DNA from: Bacteroidales bacterium
GTDB lineage: Bacteria; Bacteroidota; Bacteroidia; Bacteroidales; JAQXIO01
NCBI GenBank assembly: GCA_029007825.1
Contig: JAQXIO010000023.1
Span: 25,807 to 89,806, forward strand
DNA: 64,000 nt
Direction: 5' to 3'
Position numbers and translations under genes: made by a program. A model generated the notes under the pieces. That model had not been told where the DNA came from. It saw only the letters and a list, made by a program, of their open reading frames with translations, and made no database searches. Numbering within the stretch: position 1 is the stretch's first letter; every line of letters starts with the position of its first letter. Positions 56,651-64,000 of this stretch are shown piece after piece.

Positions 56651-57733
56651 ATGAAATATATAGACGAATACAGAAACAGTCCTCATTTTATATCCCTTGC
56701 CGAAGCAATCAAAAGAAAGTGCAGCCGTCCCTGCGCAATCATGGAGATTTGCGGAGGGCAGACGCATTCGATTGCAAAATACCAGCTGGAATCGCTGTTG
56801 CCGGAATCTATCGAACTGATCCACGGCCCTGGGTGTCCGGTATGCGTCACTCCTATCGAAAAAATAGACTTAGCGGTAGAATTATCGCTACGCCCTAATT
56901 TTATCGTTGCTTCTTTCGGCGATATGATGCGGGTTCCGGGAAGCGAGCTCAGCCTTCTTTCGGCAAAAGCGCGCGGTGCAGATATCAGCATTGTTTATTC
57001 TCCTCTGGATGCTTTGGCGCTTGCCCAAAAACATCCGGACAAAGAGATCGTATTTCTGGCTATCGGTTTTGAAACGACCGCTCCGCTCCATGCTTTGGTA
57101 ATCAAGGAAGCGCAGAGAAGAGGTGTCAGGAATTTTTCTCTACTGACTTCCCTTTTTACCGTTCCGGCAGCACTTTCGTCCTTACTGGGCGATAAGGATA
57201 ACCGCGTAAATGCTTTACTTGCCGCCGGCCATGTGTGTGCCGTAACGGGTTATGGGCAATATTTCAGAATAGCCCGGCATTTCAAAACTCCGATCGTTGT
57301 TACGGGCTTCGAGCCTATGGATATCCTTTATGGAATTTATCACGCTCTCTGCCTGCTGGAAGAAAAAAACTATACTGTTGTAAACGGTTATAAAAGAATC
57401 GTATCCGCAGAAGGCAATACGAAAGCGCAGGAGGCAATCAATGAAGTATTCGAGTTTTGCGACAACGAGTGGAGGGGTTTGGGATATATCGATCAGAGCG
57501 GGTTAAAAATACGGGATTCTTATCAACAATTCGATGCATTGTATCGTTTCAAAACAGAGAGGAATATCCGTAAAGCGGCTCCCGTATGTATTTCAGGGGC
57601 TATTATGAAAGGACTTTCCCACCCTTACCGTTGCGATCAATTCGGAAAAGGGTGCGTTCCGGAACATCCTCTGGGGGCACCGATGGTTTCTTCGGAAGGT
57701 GTATGTGCCGCTTATTACCGATACATGAAATAA
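56651..57733 (+). CDS. hypD: Hydrogenase iron-cofactor scaffold HypD
   Basis: A 360-residue [4Fe-4S] protein on which the Fe(CN)2CO centre is built with HypC and HypE. Conserved blocks are MEICGGQTHSIAKY, HGPGCPVCVTP and GFETTAPLHALV, and the C-terminal cluster cysteines include the HPYRCDQFGKGCVPEHPLG region. Confidence 0.96.
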   Translation: MKYIDEYRNSPHFISLAEAIKRKCSRPCAIMEICGGQTHSIAKYQLESLLPESIELIHGPGCPVCVTPIEKIDLAVELSLRPNFIVASFGDMMRVPGSELSLLSAKARGADISIVYSPLDALALAQKHPDKEIVFLAIGFETTAPLHALVIKEAQRRGVRNFSLLTSLFTVPAALSSLLGDKDNRVNALLAAGHVCAVTGYGQYFRIARHFKTPIVVTGFEPMDILYGIYHALCLLEEKNYTVVNGYKRIVSAEGNTKAQEAINEVFEFCDNEWRGLGYIDQSGLKIRDSYQQFDALYRFKTERNIRKAAPVCISGAIMKGLSHPYRCDQFGKGCVPEHPLGAPMVSSEGVCAAYYRYMK

Positions 57734-57746
57734 TAAATCTATACAA

Positions 57747-58787
57747 ATGAATACTATTACCTGTCCTATTCCAAAAATCGAAAACGAACGTATTCTACTG
57801 GCACACGGGGGTGGCGGAAGAATGACAGGAAAATTAATCCATGATATTTTTTATCCGGCTTTCAGTAATCCACTTCTCGAGCAGCAACACGACGGTGCAG
57901 TGTTCAATGCAGGAAACAGCCGGCTGGCCTATACTACCGATTCATTCGTTGTCGATCCGATTTTTTTCCCTGGGGGAGATATCGGCGATCTTGCCATAAA
58001 CGGCACCGTAAACGATCTTGCCTGCTGCGGAGCCGTTCCTCTTTACCTTACCGCTGCTTTTATCATAGAAGAGGGTTTTGCGATAAGCGACCTGAAAAAG
58101 ATCGTTTCGTCTATGAAACGAGCCGCAGACAAAGCGGGCGTTTCAATTGTAACGGGGGACACGAAAGTCGTAGACCGAGGCAAGTGTGACCGTATATTCA
58201 TCAATACTTCGGGTGTGGGAATCGTACTGGAAGGAATAAATATCAATCCGACACGTACAAAAGCGGGTGATGCGGTCATTATCAGCGGCAGAATTGCGGA
58301 ACATGGTATTTCGATTCTTACCTGCCGTGAGGGGCTAAGCTTTGAGAGTAGCATAAAAAGCGATACCGCTTCTCTTAACAACATGCTCCGGAATTTGCTG
58401 GAGGAGGTTCCGTCGGTACATGTATTACGTGACCCGACACGCGGCGGCGTGGCGAGTACATTAAACGAAATAGCGGAGTCGGCAAACGTTACAATCGAAT
58501 TAGATGAGGCTTCCCTACCAGTATCGCCTCAAGTCGAGGCGGCTTGCGAATTGCTGGGCTTCGATCCTCTTTATGTTGCGAACGAGGGGGGCGTATTGGT
58601 TATCGTTCCGGAAGAGTATGCTCAAAAAACGACAGAGCTGTTAAGAAATCATCCGGAAGGACGAAATGCCTGCAGGATCGGGAGCGTCGTATCGGAGGGA
58701 AAAGCTCAGGTAAGGCTCCGTACAATCGTGCAGAGCAGCAGGATCGTAGATATGATTTCAGGGGAACAACTGCCCCGTATCTGCTAA
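57747..58787 (+). CDS. hypE: Carbamoyl-dehydratase HypE
   Basis: 346 residues. Dehydrates the carbamoyl group to cyanide on its C-terminal Cys. The sequence starts with a PurM-like ATP-binding fold (LLAHGGGGRMTGKLI) and ends PRIC, with the acceptor Cys as the last residue. It completes the hypCDE set. Confidence 0.97.
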   Translation: MNTITCPIPKIENERILLAHGGGGRMTGKLIHDIFYPAFSNPLLEQQHDGAVFNAGNSRLAYTTDSFVVDPIFFPGGDIGDLAINGTVNDLACCGAVPLYLTAAFIIEEGFAISDLKKIVSSMKRAADKAGVSIVTGDTKVVDRGKCDRIFINTSGVGIVLEGININPTRTKAGDAVIISGRIAEHGISILTCREGLSFESSIKSDTASLNNMLRNLLEEVPSVHVLRDPTRGGVASTLNEIAESANVTIELDEASLPVSPQVEAACELLGFDPLYVANEGGVLVIVPEEYAQKTTELLRNHPEGRNACRIGSVVSEGKAQVRLRTIVQSSRIVDMISGEQLPRIC

Positions 58788-58880
58788 ATCCATGAGGTTC
58801 GGCTCCGAATATTTTACAAAAAGTATATTAATCTACCGATCAAAATAATACTGAGTGTAAACCATTAATATCTTATAAGT

Positions 58881-60050
58881 ATGAAAGAGGAAGATATTTC
58901 CATTTACAAACGATTGACAGCGAAAGGGGTTTCGCGCAGAGATTTCCTCAAATACTGCACGATGATGGGTGGTATGCTGGGGTTGAGTACCAGCGGCATT
59001 TCGCAAGTCGTCGATGCTTTGATGACAAAGCCGCGGCTGCCTGTCATCTGGTATCATTTCCAGGAGTGTACCTGTTGCAGCGAATCGTTTACGCGTGCTT
59101 CGCATCCGCTTATCGAGCAGATGTTATTCGATATGATTTCTCTGGATTACACCGATACACTTATGGCTGCTTCAGGAGCCCAGGCGGAAGCAGCAAAAGA
59201 AGCTTCCATAAAAAAGAATTACGGTAAGTATTTAATGATCGTGGAGGGTTCCGTTCCATTCGGGAATCCGGGTTTCTGTACTATTGCAGGAAAAGATGCT
59301 TATGCCCAGTTTAAAGAGGGTGCCGACGGTGCCAAGGCGATCATTGCCTGGGGCAACTGTGCCAGCTCCGGCTGCATACAGCATGCACGCCCTAACCCAA
59401 CGGATACGAAACCGGTGCATGAGATTTACAATGGAAAGCCAATTATCAACGTGCAGGGGTGCCCTCCGATAGCCGACGTAATGGCAGGGGTTATTACCTA
59501 TATGCTGACTTTCGACAAGGTGCCGGAGCTCGACGGGCTTCTACGTCCGAAAGTATTCTACGGACGCCGTATTCACGATACATGCTACCGGAGACCGGCT
59601 TTCGATGCCGGGTTATTCGTCGAAAGCTTCGACGATGAAAATGCAAAAAAGGGGTACTGCCTCTATCATATGGGGTGTAAGGGTCCCGATACATTCAACT
59701 CGTGCGCTGTTATCAAATGGAATAATAATGTGAGTTATCCGATTCAGTCAGGACATGGGTGCATAGGCTGCGCTGAGCCTAATTTCTGGGATCACACGCC
59801 TCTTTATTCACATCTTCCCGATATTCATGGTTTCGGTATCAACGCCACGGCGGACCAGATCGGGGCTGCCGTGGCCGGAGTGACAATTGCGGGAATCGCC
59901 GTTCATGCAATTGCTACCAACGTACGGAAACGGAAGCTGATCGAGAACCGTATGGATGATTTTTCCTTAAACAGAGAAGATACCAAGATCGAACTGGAAG
60001 ATCTGGAAAAACAGGAAGAAAAAGAGATCAGTAAAAACAGAAAGAATTAA
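58881..60050 (+). CDS. hyaA: [NiFe]-hydrogenase small subunit, six-Cys proximal cluster type
   Basis: The 389-residue electron-transfer subunit. A Tat signal (SRRDFLKYC, then a hydrophobic stretch) directs export of the folded dimer. C63, C65, C66, C160, C165 and C194 match the six cysteines of the [4Fe-3S] proximal cluster in oxygen-tolerant HoxK (C17, C19, C20, C115, C120, C149). The spare pair is C65 and C165. Distal and medial cluster blocks GCKGPDTFNSC and SGHGCIGCAE follow, then a C-terminal membrane anchor (about 337-358) and a charged tail. Confidence 0.96.
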   Translation: MKEEDISIYKRLTAKGVSRRDFLKYCTMMGGMLGLSTSGISQVVDALMTKPRLPVIWYHFQECTCCSESFTRASHPLIEQMLFDMISLDYTDTLMAASGAQAEAAKEASIKKNYGKYLMIVEGSVPFGNPGFCTIAGKDAYAQFKEGADGAKAIIAWGNCASSGCIQHARPNPTDTKPVHEIYNGKPIINVQGCPPIADVMAGVITYMLTFDKVPELDGLLRPKVFYGRRIHDTCYRRPAFDAGLFVESFDDENAKKGYCLYHMGCKGPDTFNSCAVIKWNNNVSYPIQSGHGCIGCAEPNFWDHTPLYSHLPDIHGFGINATADQIGAAVAGVTIAGIAVHAIATNVRKRKLIENRMDDFSLNREDTKIELEDLEKQEEKEISKNRKN

Positions 60051-60093
60051 TCGGCTTATTTACAGAAGCTGGAATTTATAAAAATATTATCGT

Positions 60094-61812
60094 ATGGCTA
60101 ACAGAATAGTTGTAGATCCCGTAACGCGAATCGAGGGTCACTTACGTATAGAGGCTGCCGTTGAAAACGGTGTTATCAGCGACGCTTTCAGCTCGGGAAC
60201 GATGGTTCGCGGTATCGAACTGATTGCCCACGACCGGGATCCGCGAGAGGTATGGGCTTTTGTAGGACGTATATGCGGCGTTTGTACTTCGGTGCATTCG
60301 CTGACTTCCGTCCGTGCCGTAGAGAATGCGCTCGACATTACCGTTCCGCCCAATGCGGAGCTTGTCAGAAACCTAATGCTGGGAACTCTGAACATGCAGG
60401 ATCATATCGTCCATTTTTACCAGTTACAGGCACTCGACTGGGTGGATGTTATTTCCGCATTAAAGGCAGACCCCAAAGAGACCTCGGCCGTAGCCCAAAG
60501 CATTTCAGCATGGCCGAACAGTTCTGCCGGATATTTCAGCGAAGTGCAGAAGAAACTGAAAAAGTTCGTTGACAGCGGACAGCTCGGTATTTTTGCCAAC
60601 GGTTACTGGGGCCATCCGGCATACAAACTTCCTCCGGCTGTCAATCTTATGGCTGTAACCCATTATTTAGAGGCTTTAGAGGCTCAGAAAGATATTGTCC
60701 GCATCCAGACTATTTTCGGAGGAAAGAACCCGCACCCCAACTATTTAGTGGGAGGAATGGCGTGTGCTATCAATATCAACGACCCAAATGCTATCAATCT
60801 GGAACGGTTAAGTTATGTTGCCGGCGTTATCCAAAAGGCCCAAGAGTTTATCGATATGGTTTATGTTCCGGATGTACTGGCTATCGCCAGCTATTACAAA
60901 CCCTGGACAAAGATCGGCGGTGGCGTTACGAATTACCTTTCATACGGCGATTATCCGACCGGCCGTTATGACGATATTACTACTTATAAAAGTCCGAGGG
61001 GCATCATTATGAACCGGGATCTTTCGCACGTAGAGGAGTTCGACCCTACGGATATGGAGGGTACACAGGAGTTTGTAAACAATTCCTGGTACACTTACTC
61101 GCAGGGTAAAAATGTCGGATTGCATCCGTCGATAGGCGAAACAAACCTGAATTATACGGGGCCTAAGCCTCCTTACGAGTATTTAGATGTCGATCAGGCA
61201 TACAGCTGGATCAAAACACCACGCTATAAGGGACATCCGATGGAAGTAGGGCCTCTTTCCAGAATGCTGGTGGGGTATGCTTCCGGTCATGCCGATTATA
61301 AGGAGACGATCGACAGTGCGCTTGCCCAGCTCAATTTGCCGATGGATGCTTTGTTCTCGACAGTAGGACGTATGGCCGGCCGGGCTTTGGAATCGAAAAT
61401 GATCGCCGCGTGGATGGGTGAATTCTACACCCAACTGGTTTCGAACATCAAAAAAGGTGATTACCGTATGTTCGACAATACGAAATGGGATCCTAACAGA
61501 TGGCCGAAGGAGGCTGCGGGATACGGACTTGCCGAAGCTCCCCGGGGTGCGGTGGCTCATTATACATCCATTAAGGATAAAAAGATCGACAATTACCAAT
61601 GTGTCGTTCCTACGACCTGGAACGGCTCGCCGCGCGACCTTCACGGTGTGCGCTCCGCATTCGAGGAATCGTTGATCGGTACGCCGGTGGCCGATGCCAG
61701 TGCTCCATTAGAGATTATCCGAACGATACACTCTTTTGATCCCTGCTTAGCATGCGCCGTTCATCTTTACGATGAAGAGGGTTCGTATGTACATCAATTG
61801 GATACCTTTTAA
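60094..61812 (+). CDS. hyaB: [NiFe]-hydrogenase large subunit
   Basis: The 572-residue catalytic subunit. Ni ligands are in the L1 motif RICGVCTSVH (C61, C64) and the L2 motif DPCLACAVH (C551, C554). The 15 residues after H557 (LYDEEGSYVHQLDTF) form the C-terminal peptide that HyaD removes once Ni is in place. It forms the uptake hydrogenase with HyaA, periplasm-facing. Confidence 0.97.
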   Translation: MANRIVVDPVTRIEGHLRIEAAVENGVISDAFSSGTMVRGIELIAHDRDPREVWAFVGRICGVCTSVHSLTSVRAVENALDITVPPNAELVRNLMLGTLNMQDHIVHFYQLQALDWVDVISALKADPKETSAVAQSISAWPNSSAGYFSEVQKKLKKFVDSGQLGIFANGYWGHPAYKLPPAVNLMAVTHYLEALEAQKDIVRIQTIFGGKNPHPNYLVGGMACAININDPNAINLERLSYVAGVIQKAQEFIDMVYVPDVLAIASYYKPWTKIGGGVTNYLSYGDYPTGRYDDITTYKSPRGIIMNRDLSHVEEFDPTDMEGTQEFVNNSWYTYSQGKNVGLHPSIGETNLNYTGPKPPYEYLDVDQAYSWIKTPRYKGHPMEVGPLSRMLVGYASGHADYKETIDSALAQLNLPMDALFSTVGRMAGRALESKMIAAWMGEFYTQLVSNIKKGDYRMFDNTKWDPNRWPKEAAGYGLAEAPRGAVAHYTSIKDKKIDNYQCVVPTTWNGSPRDLHGVRSAFEESLIGTPVADASAPLEIIRTIHSFDPCLACAVHLYDEEGSYVHQLDTF

Positions 61813-61846
61813 ATAAAAGGGTTGTTTAACTTTTATCCTGCAGTTT

Positions 61847-62626
61847 ATGAGAACGCACAGAGTACCTAACCGGGAAGTTTACGTATGGCAATTGCCTGTA
61901 CGTTTTTTCCACTGGATCAATGCATTGGCTATTGTCGTGCTGTGTATCACCGGTTACATTATAGGGGTGGCTCCCCCTTTGCAAAGCGCATCCGCACCGG
62001 AATTCAACTATTGGTTCGGGGTGATAAGGTTTATCCATTTCGTGGCTGCATTCGTTTTTATCATCAATTTCCTTTTCCGCCTTTACTGGGCTTTTGCAGG
62101 AAATACGTTTGCCAAATGGAACAATTATATTCCTCTTACTAAAAGACAATGGAGGGGTATATTCGATACGATCCGGGTAGATGCCCTTCTGGCTACTCCG
62201 AAACCTATTTACGATATCGGGCACAACAGTCTGGCGGCTTTCACCTATTTCGGTGTTTTCATCTTGTTTATACTACAGTCGGCCACAGGGTTGGCTATGT
62301 ATTCGGAAGAGAGCAATTTCTTTCTTTTCAAATTGTTCACTCCGCTTATTTACTGGCTTAACGGCTTTTCCGTAGTCCGTCAGATTCATCACGCTTTAAT
62401 GTGGCTTTTTATCATTTTTGCAATCGTGCATATTTATTTAGTCGTCTATCACGATTATATAGAACGGAACGGTATTACATCGTCGATGATCGGTGGCTGG
62501 AAGTTTATTCCCGAACCTGTTATCCGGGATTATGAAAAAGTGGCCCGTAAAAAAGCAGAGCTGGAACGTCTCAAACAGACGGAGAAGAGATTAAAAAAGA
62601 AAAGAGAAAGTAAAGAAAGCGCATAA
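61847..62626 (+). CDS. hyaC: Hydrogenase cytochrome b subunit
   Basis: 259 residues with four membrane helices and haem-ligand His in RFFHWINAL, GVIRFIHFVAAF and VRQIHHALMWLF. It passes electrons from the hydrogenase to the quinone pool and anchors the complex. It ends with a highly basic Lys/Arg tail and overlaps hyaD by one base. Confidence 0.94.
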   Translation: MRTHRVPNREVYVWQLPVRFFHWINALAIVVLCITGYIIGVAPPLQSASAPEFNYWFGVIRFIHFVAAFVFIINFLFRLYWAFAGNTFAKWNNYIPLTKRQWRGIFDTIRVDALLATPKPIYDIGHNSLAAFTYFGVFILFILQSATGLAMYSEESNFFLFKLFTPLIYWLNGFSVVRQIHHALMWLFIIFAIVHIYLVVYHDYIERNGITSSMIGGWKFIPEPVIRDYEKVARKKAELERLKQTEKRLKKKRESKESA

Positions 62627-63150
62627 TGAACAGTATCCTTGTTTTAGGAGTCGGCAATTATCTGTTGAAGGATGAGGGTGTCGGTGTACACGTAATTAAA
62701 GAGTTGGAATCGAGCAACGAACTGGAGGGGGTAGATCTTTTGGACGGCGGTACCGGAGGTCTTTTCCTTATCGGGGAGTTGCAATCGTACCGACATGTTA
62801 TCATGATCGATGCGTCGCTGGATCATTATCCGGCAGGAACGGTGCGTTTAATCCGTCCCAAATATTCGAAGGAGTACCCACGCCACCTGAGCGCCCATGA
62901 ATTCGGGCTAAAAGATATGATCGACGCCATGATTTTTTTAGGAAAATTACCGGAGATGCATCTTATCGTGATTTCCGTAAAGGAGTTTTACGATTTAAGC
63001 ATGGAGTTATCGCCCGATATTCAAAAGGTTATTCCGGAGGTTATCCAACACGTTAAAAATATTATTGCGGGCATAAAGCAGGAAAATGCTTTAGTGCCTT
63101 ACAGTGATACTATCACATCTGTTGTCCGTTACCAAAAGCAGTTGATATGA
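62626..63150 (+). CDS. hyaD: Hydrogenase maturation protease
   Basis: 174 residues. An endopeptidase that trims the large-subunit C-terminus. The Ni-sensing acidic and His residues are in GNYLLKDEGVGV, MIDASLD and LSAHEFGLKDM. The stop overlaps the next start as ATGA. Confidence 0.93.
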   Translation: MNSILVLGVGNYLLKDEGVGVHVIKELESSNELEGVDLLDGGTGGLFLIGELQSYRHVIMIDASLDHYPAGTVRLIRPKYSKEYPRHLSAHEFGLKDMIDAMIFLGKLPEMHLIVISVKEFYDLSMELSPDIQKVIPEVIQHVKNIIAGIKQENALVPYSDTITSVVRYQKQLI

Positions 63151-64000
63151 ATTACCTAATCAGTATCTTATTCCGTTTGATTCCGCTTTTCATGGCTCTG
63201 ATCTGTTTCTTTTACGGAGCGTTTATCTTCTTTTTCGGTACCGATCCGGACCGGGTGACAGCCGGTATCGTCGTTTTCTTCCTTGGCGTTATTTGTCTTG
63301 CCTTATTCTGTACGGCTGCAACTATTATCCGACAATTAATCCATACGTTCCGCCCCGTTCATAAAGTTATTTTTCCGGGAATTGCCTATCTATTGGGAGT
63401 CTTCACTCTCTATACCGGCATCGACTTTTTTATAACCTACGACGATCCTCAGCTTTTCGTTGCCGGTCATGTCGTTTCAGGCATCGGGCTCATTACGTTG
63501 TGTGTGGCAACGGCTGCAACAGTTTCAACGCGCTTTTACCTGATTCCGACCAATTCGCAAAAAGAGAATATGGTGCCTGCCGCAGAAGCTTTTTCACCGA
63601 AGATGGCTATGGCTCTCACCGTGATACCTATTATCTGTGCCTTAACGGCATGGGTGTGGGCTTTCTCGTTATTGACCAATGTACATAATCCATACTATTT
63701 TACCGCCGGAACGGTTATGGCAGGCCTCGCCTGCATTTGCTCGAGCCTTATCGCTCTTGTCAGCAGCATAGCGCGCCAGGCGGGAAACAGATATACACGG
63801 CACGAACAAAAGATGTGGCCGAAATTCGTTATTTTCTTCGGTCTTTTATCGATCATCTGGGGGGCATTGATTTTATTTTTCCGATTCGGCCAGAACACCG
63901 ATAACGTTGCGTTCCTGATGTTCGGACTGGGATTGGTTTGCCTGAGTATTTTAAGCAAAGTATTCCTGCTTGCCAAGGTATGGAAAAAATCTTATCCGCT
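63147..64000 (+). CDS. DUF2776/YhiM-like membrane protein, truncated by window end
   Basis: An open frame of at least 284 residues beginning MNYLISILFRLIPLFMALIC, with repeated blocks CTAATIIRQL, VAGHVVSGIGLITL and YFTAGTVMAGLACICSSLIA, nine or so helices. From memory this matches E. coli YhiM (DUF2776), an inner-membrane protein linked to acid resistance and survival. Here it is translationally coupled to hyaD (ATGA overlap), so it belongs to the hydrogenase operon. It continues past the right edge, so its length and end are unknown. Confidence 0.8.
   Translation, partial: MNYLISILFRLIPLFMALICFFYGAFIFFFGTDPDRVTAGIVVFFLGVICLALFCTAATIIRQLIHTFRPVHKVIFPGIAYLLGVFTLYTGIDFFITYDDPQLFVAGHVVSGIGLITLCVATAATVSTRFYLIPTNSQKENMVPAAEAFSPKMAMALTVIPIICALTAWVWAFSLLTNVHNPYYFTAGTVMAGLACICSSLIALVSSIARQAGNRYTRHEQKMWPKFVIFFGLLSIIWGALILFFRFGQNTDNVAFLMFGLGLVCLSILSKVFLLAKVWKKSYP

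Overview
The window looks like chromosomal DNA of a gut-type anaerobic Bacteroidales bacterium. Three things support this: the low GC content, the Bacteroidetes promoter pattern TTTG-N19-21-TAnnTTTG seen upstream of several genes, and the best-recognised products (fused FeoAB, two-gene indolepyruvate oxidoreductase, class I Hcp, DUF4251 and DUF5686 proteins, inositol-phosphate synthase). The genus cannot be fixed from the sequence. A Coprobacter/Barnesiella-like relative is only a guess.

Layout. 1-7.4 kb: housekeeping genes (start of feoAB, mutS2, iorAB, mltG) and tRNA-Ser(GCU). 7.4-14.3 kb: an AT-rich accessory stretch behind the tRNA. It holds a membrane acyltransferase, a decayed copy of the 3' half of the tRNA, a broken toxin-antitoxin pair, and a large nuclease-STAND NTPase split into two overlapping frames at a T7 slippery heptamer. 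14.3-24.5 kb: a lipoprotein phosphoesterase pair, a nitrosative-stress unit (hcp, a ferredoxin-like gene and a divergent Crp/Fnr regulator sharing a palindromic operator), a GH78 rhamnosidase, and a radical SAM/glycosyltransferase pair. 24.5-31.3 kb: a seven-gene efflux operon (TetR, TolC, HlyD, two ATPases, two permeases) with matching TetR-type operators at two places. 31.5-42 kb: glycolysis genes (gpmA, fbaB), a PAP2 phosphatase convergent with myo-inositol-phosphate synthase, an AraC regulator, a DUF5686 outer-membrane protein and a structured RNA element.

42-52.8 kb is a Kdp potassium-uptake locus: a 31-residue ORF, kdpF, kdpA, kdpB, kdpC, a porin-like gene, a kinase-less KdpD sensor, a separate histidine kinase and an NtrC-type activator. 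A sigma-54 promoter and two tandem palindromes lie in front of the operon, so control appears to differ from the OmpR-type KdpE scheme of enterobacteria.

52.8-64 kb is a membrane-bound uptake [NiFe]-hydrogenase locus. hypF, hypA and hypB are divergent from hypC, hypD, hypE, hyaA, hyaB, hyaC, hyaD and a DUF2776/YhiM-like membrane gene cut by the window end. The small subunit carries all six proximal-cluster cysteines known from oxygen-tolerant hydrogenases, which is unexpected in a presumed anaerobe.
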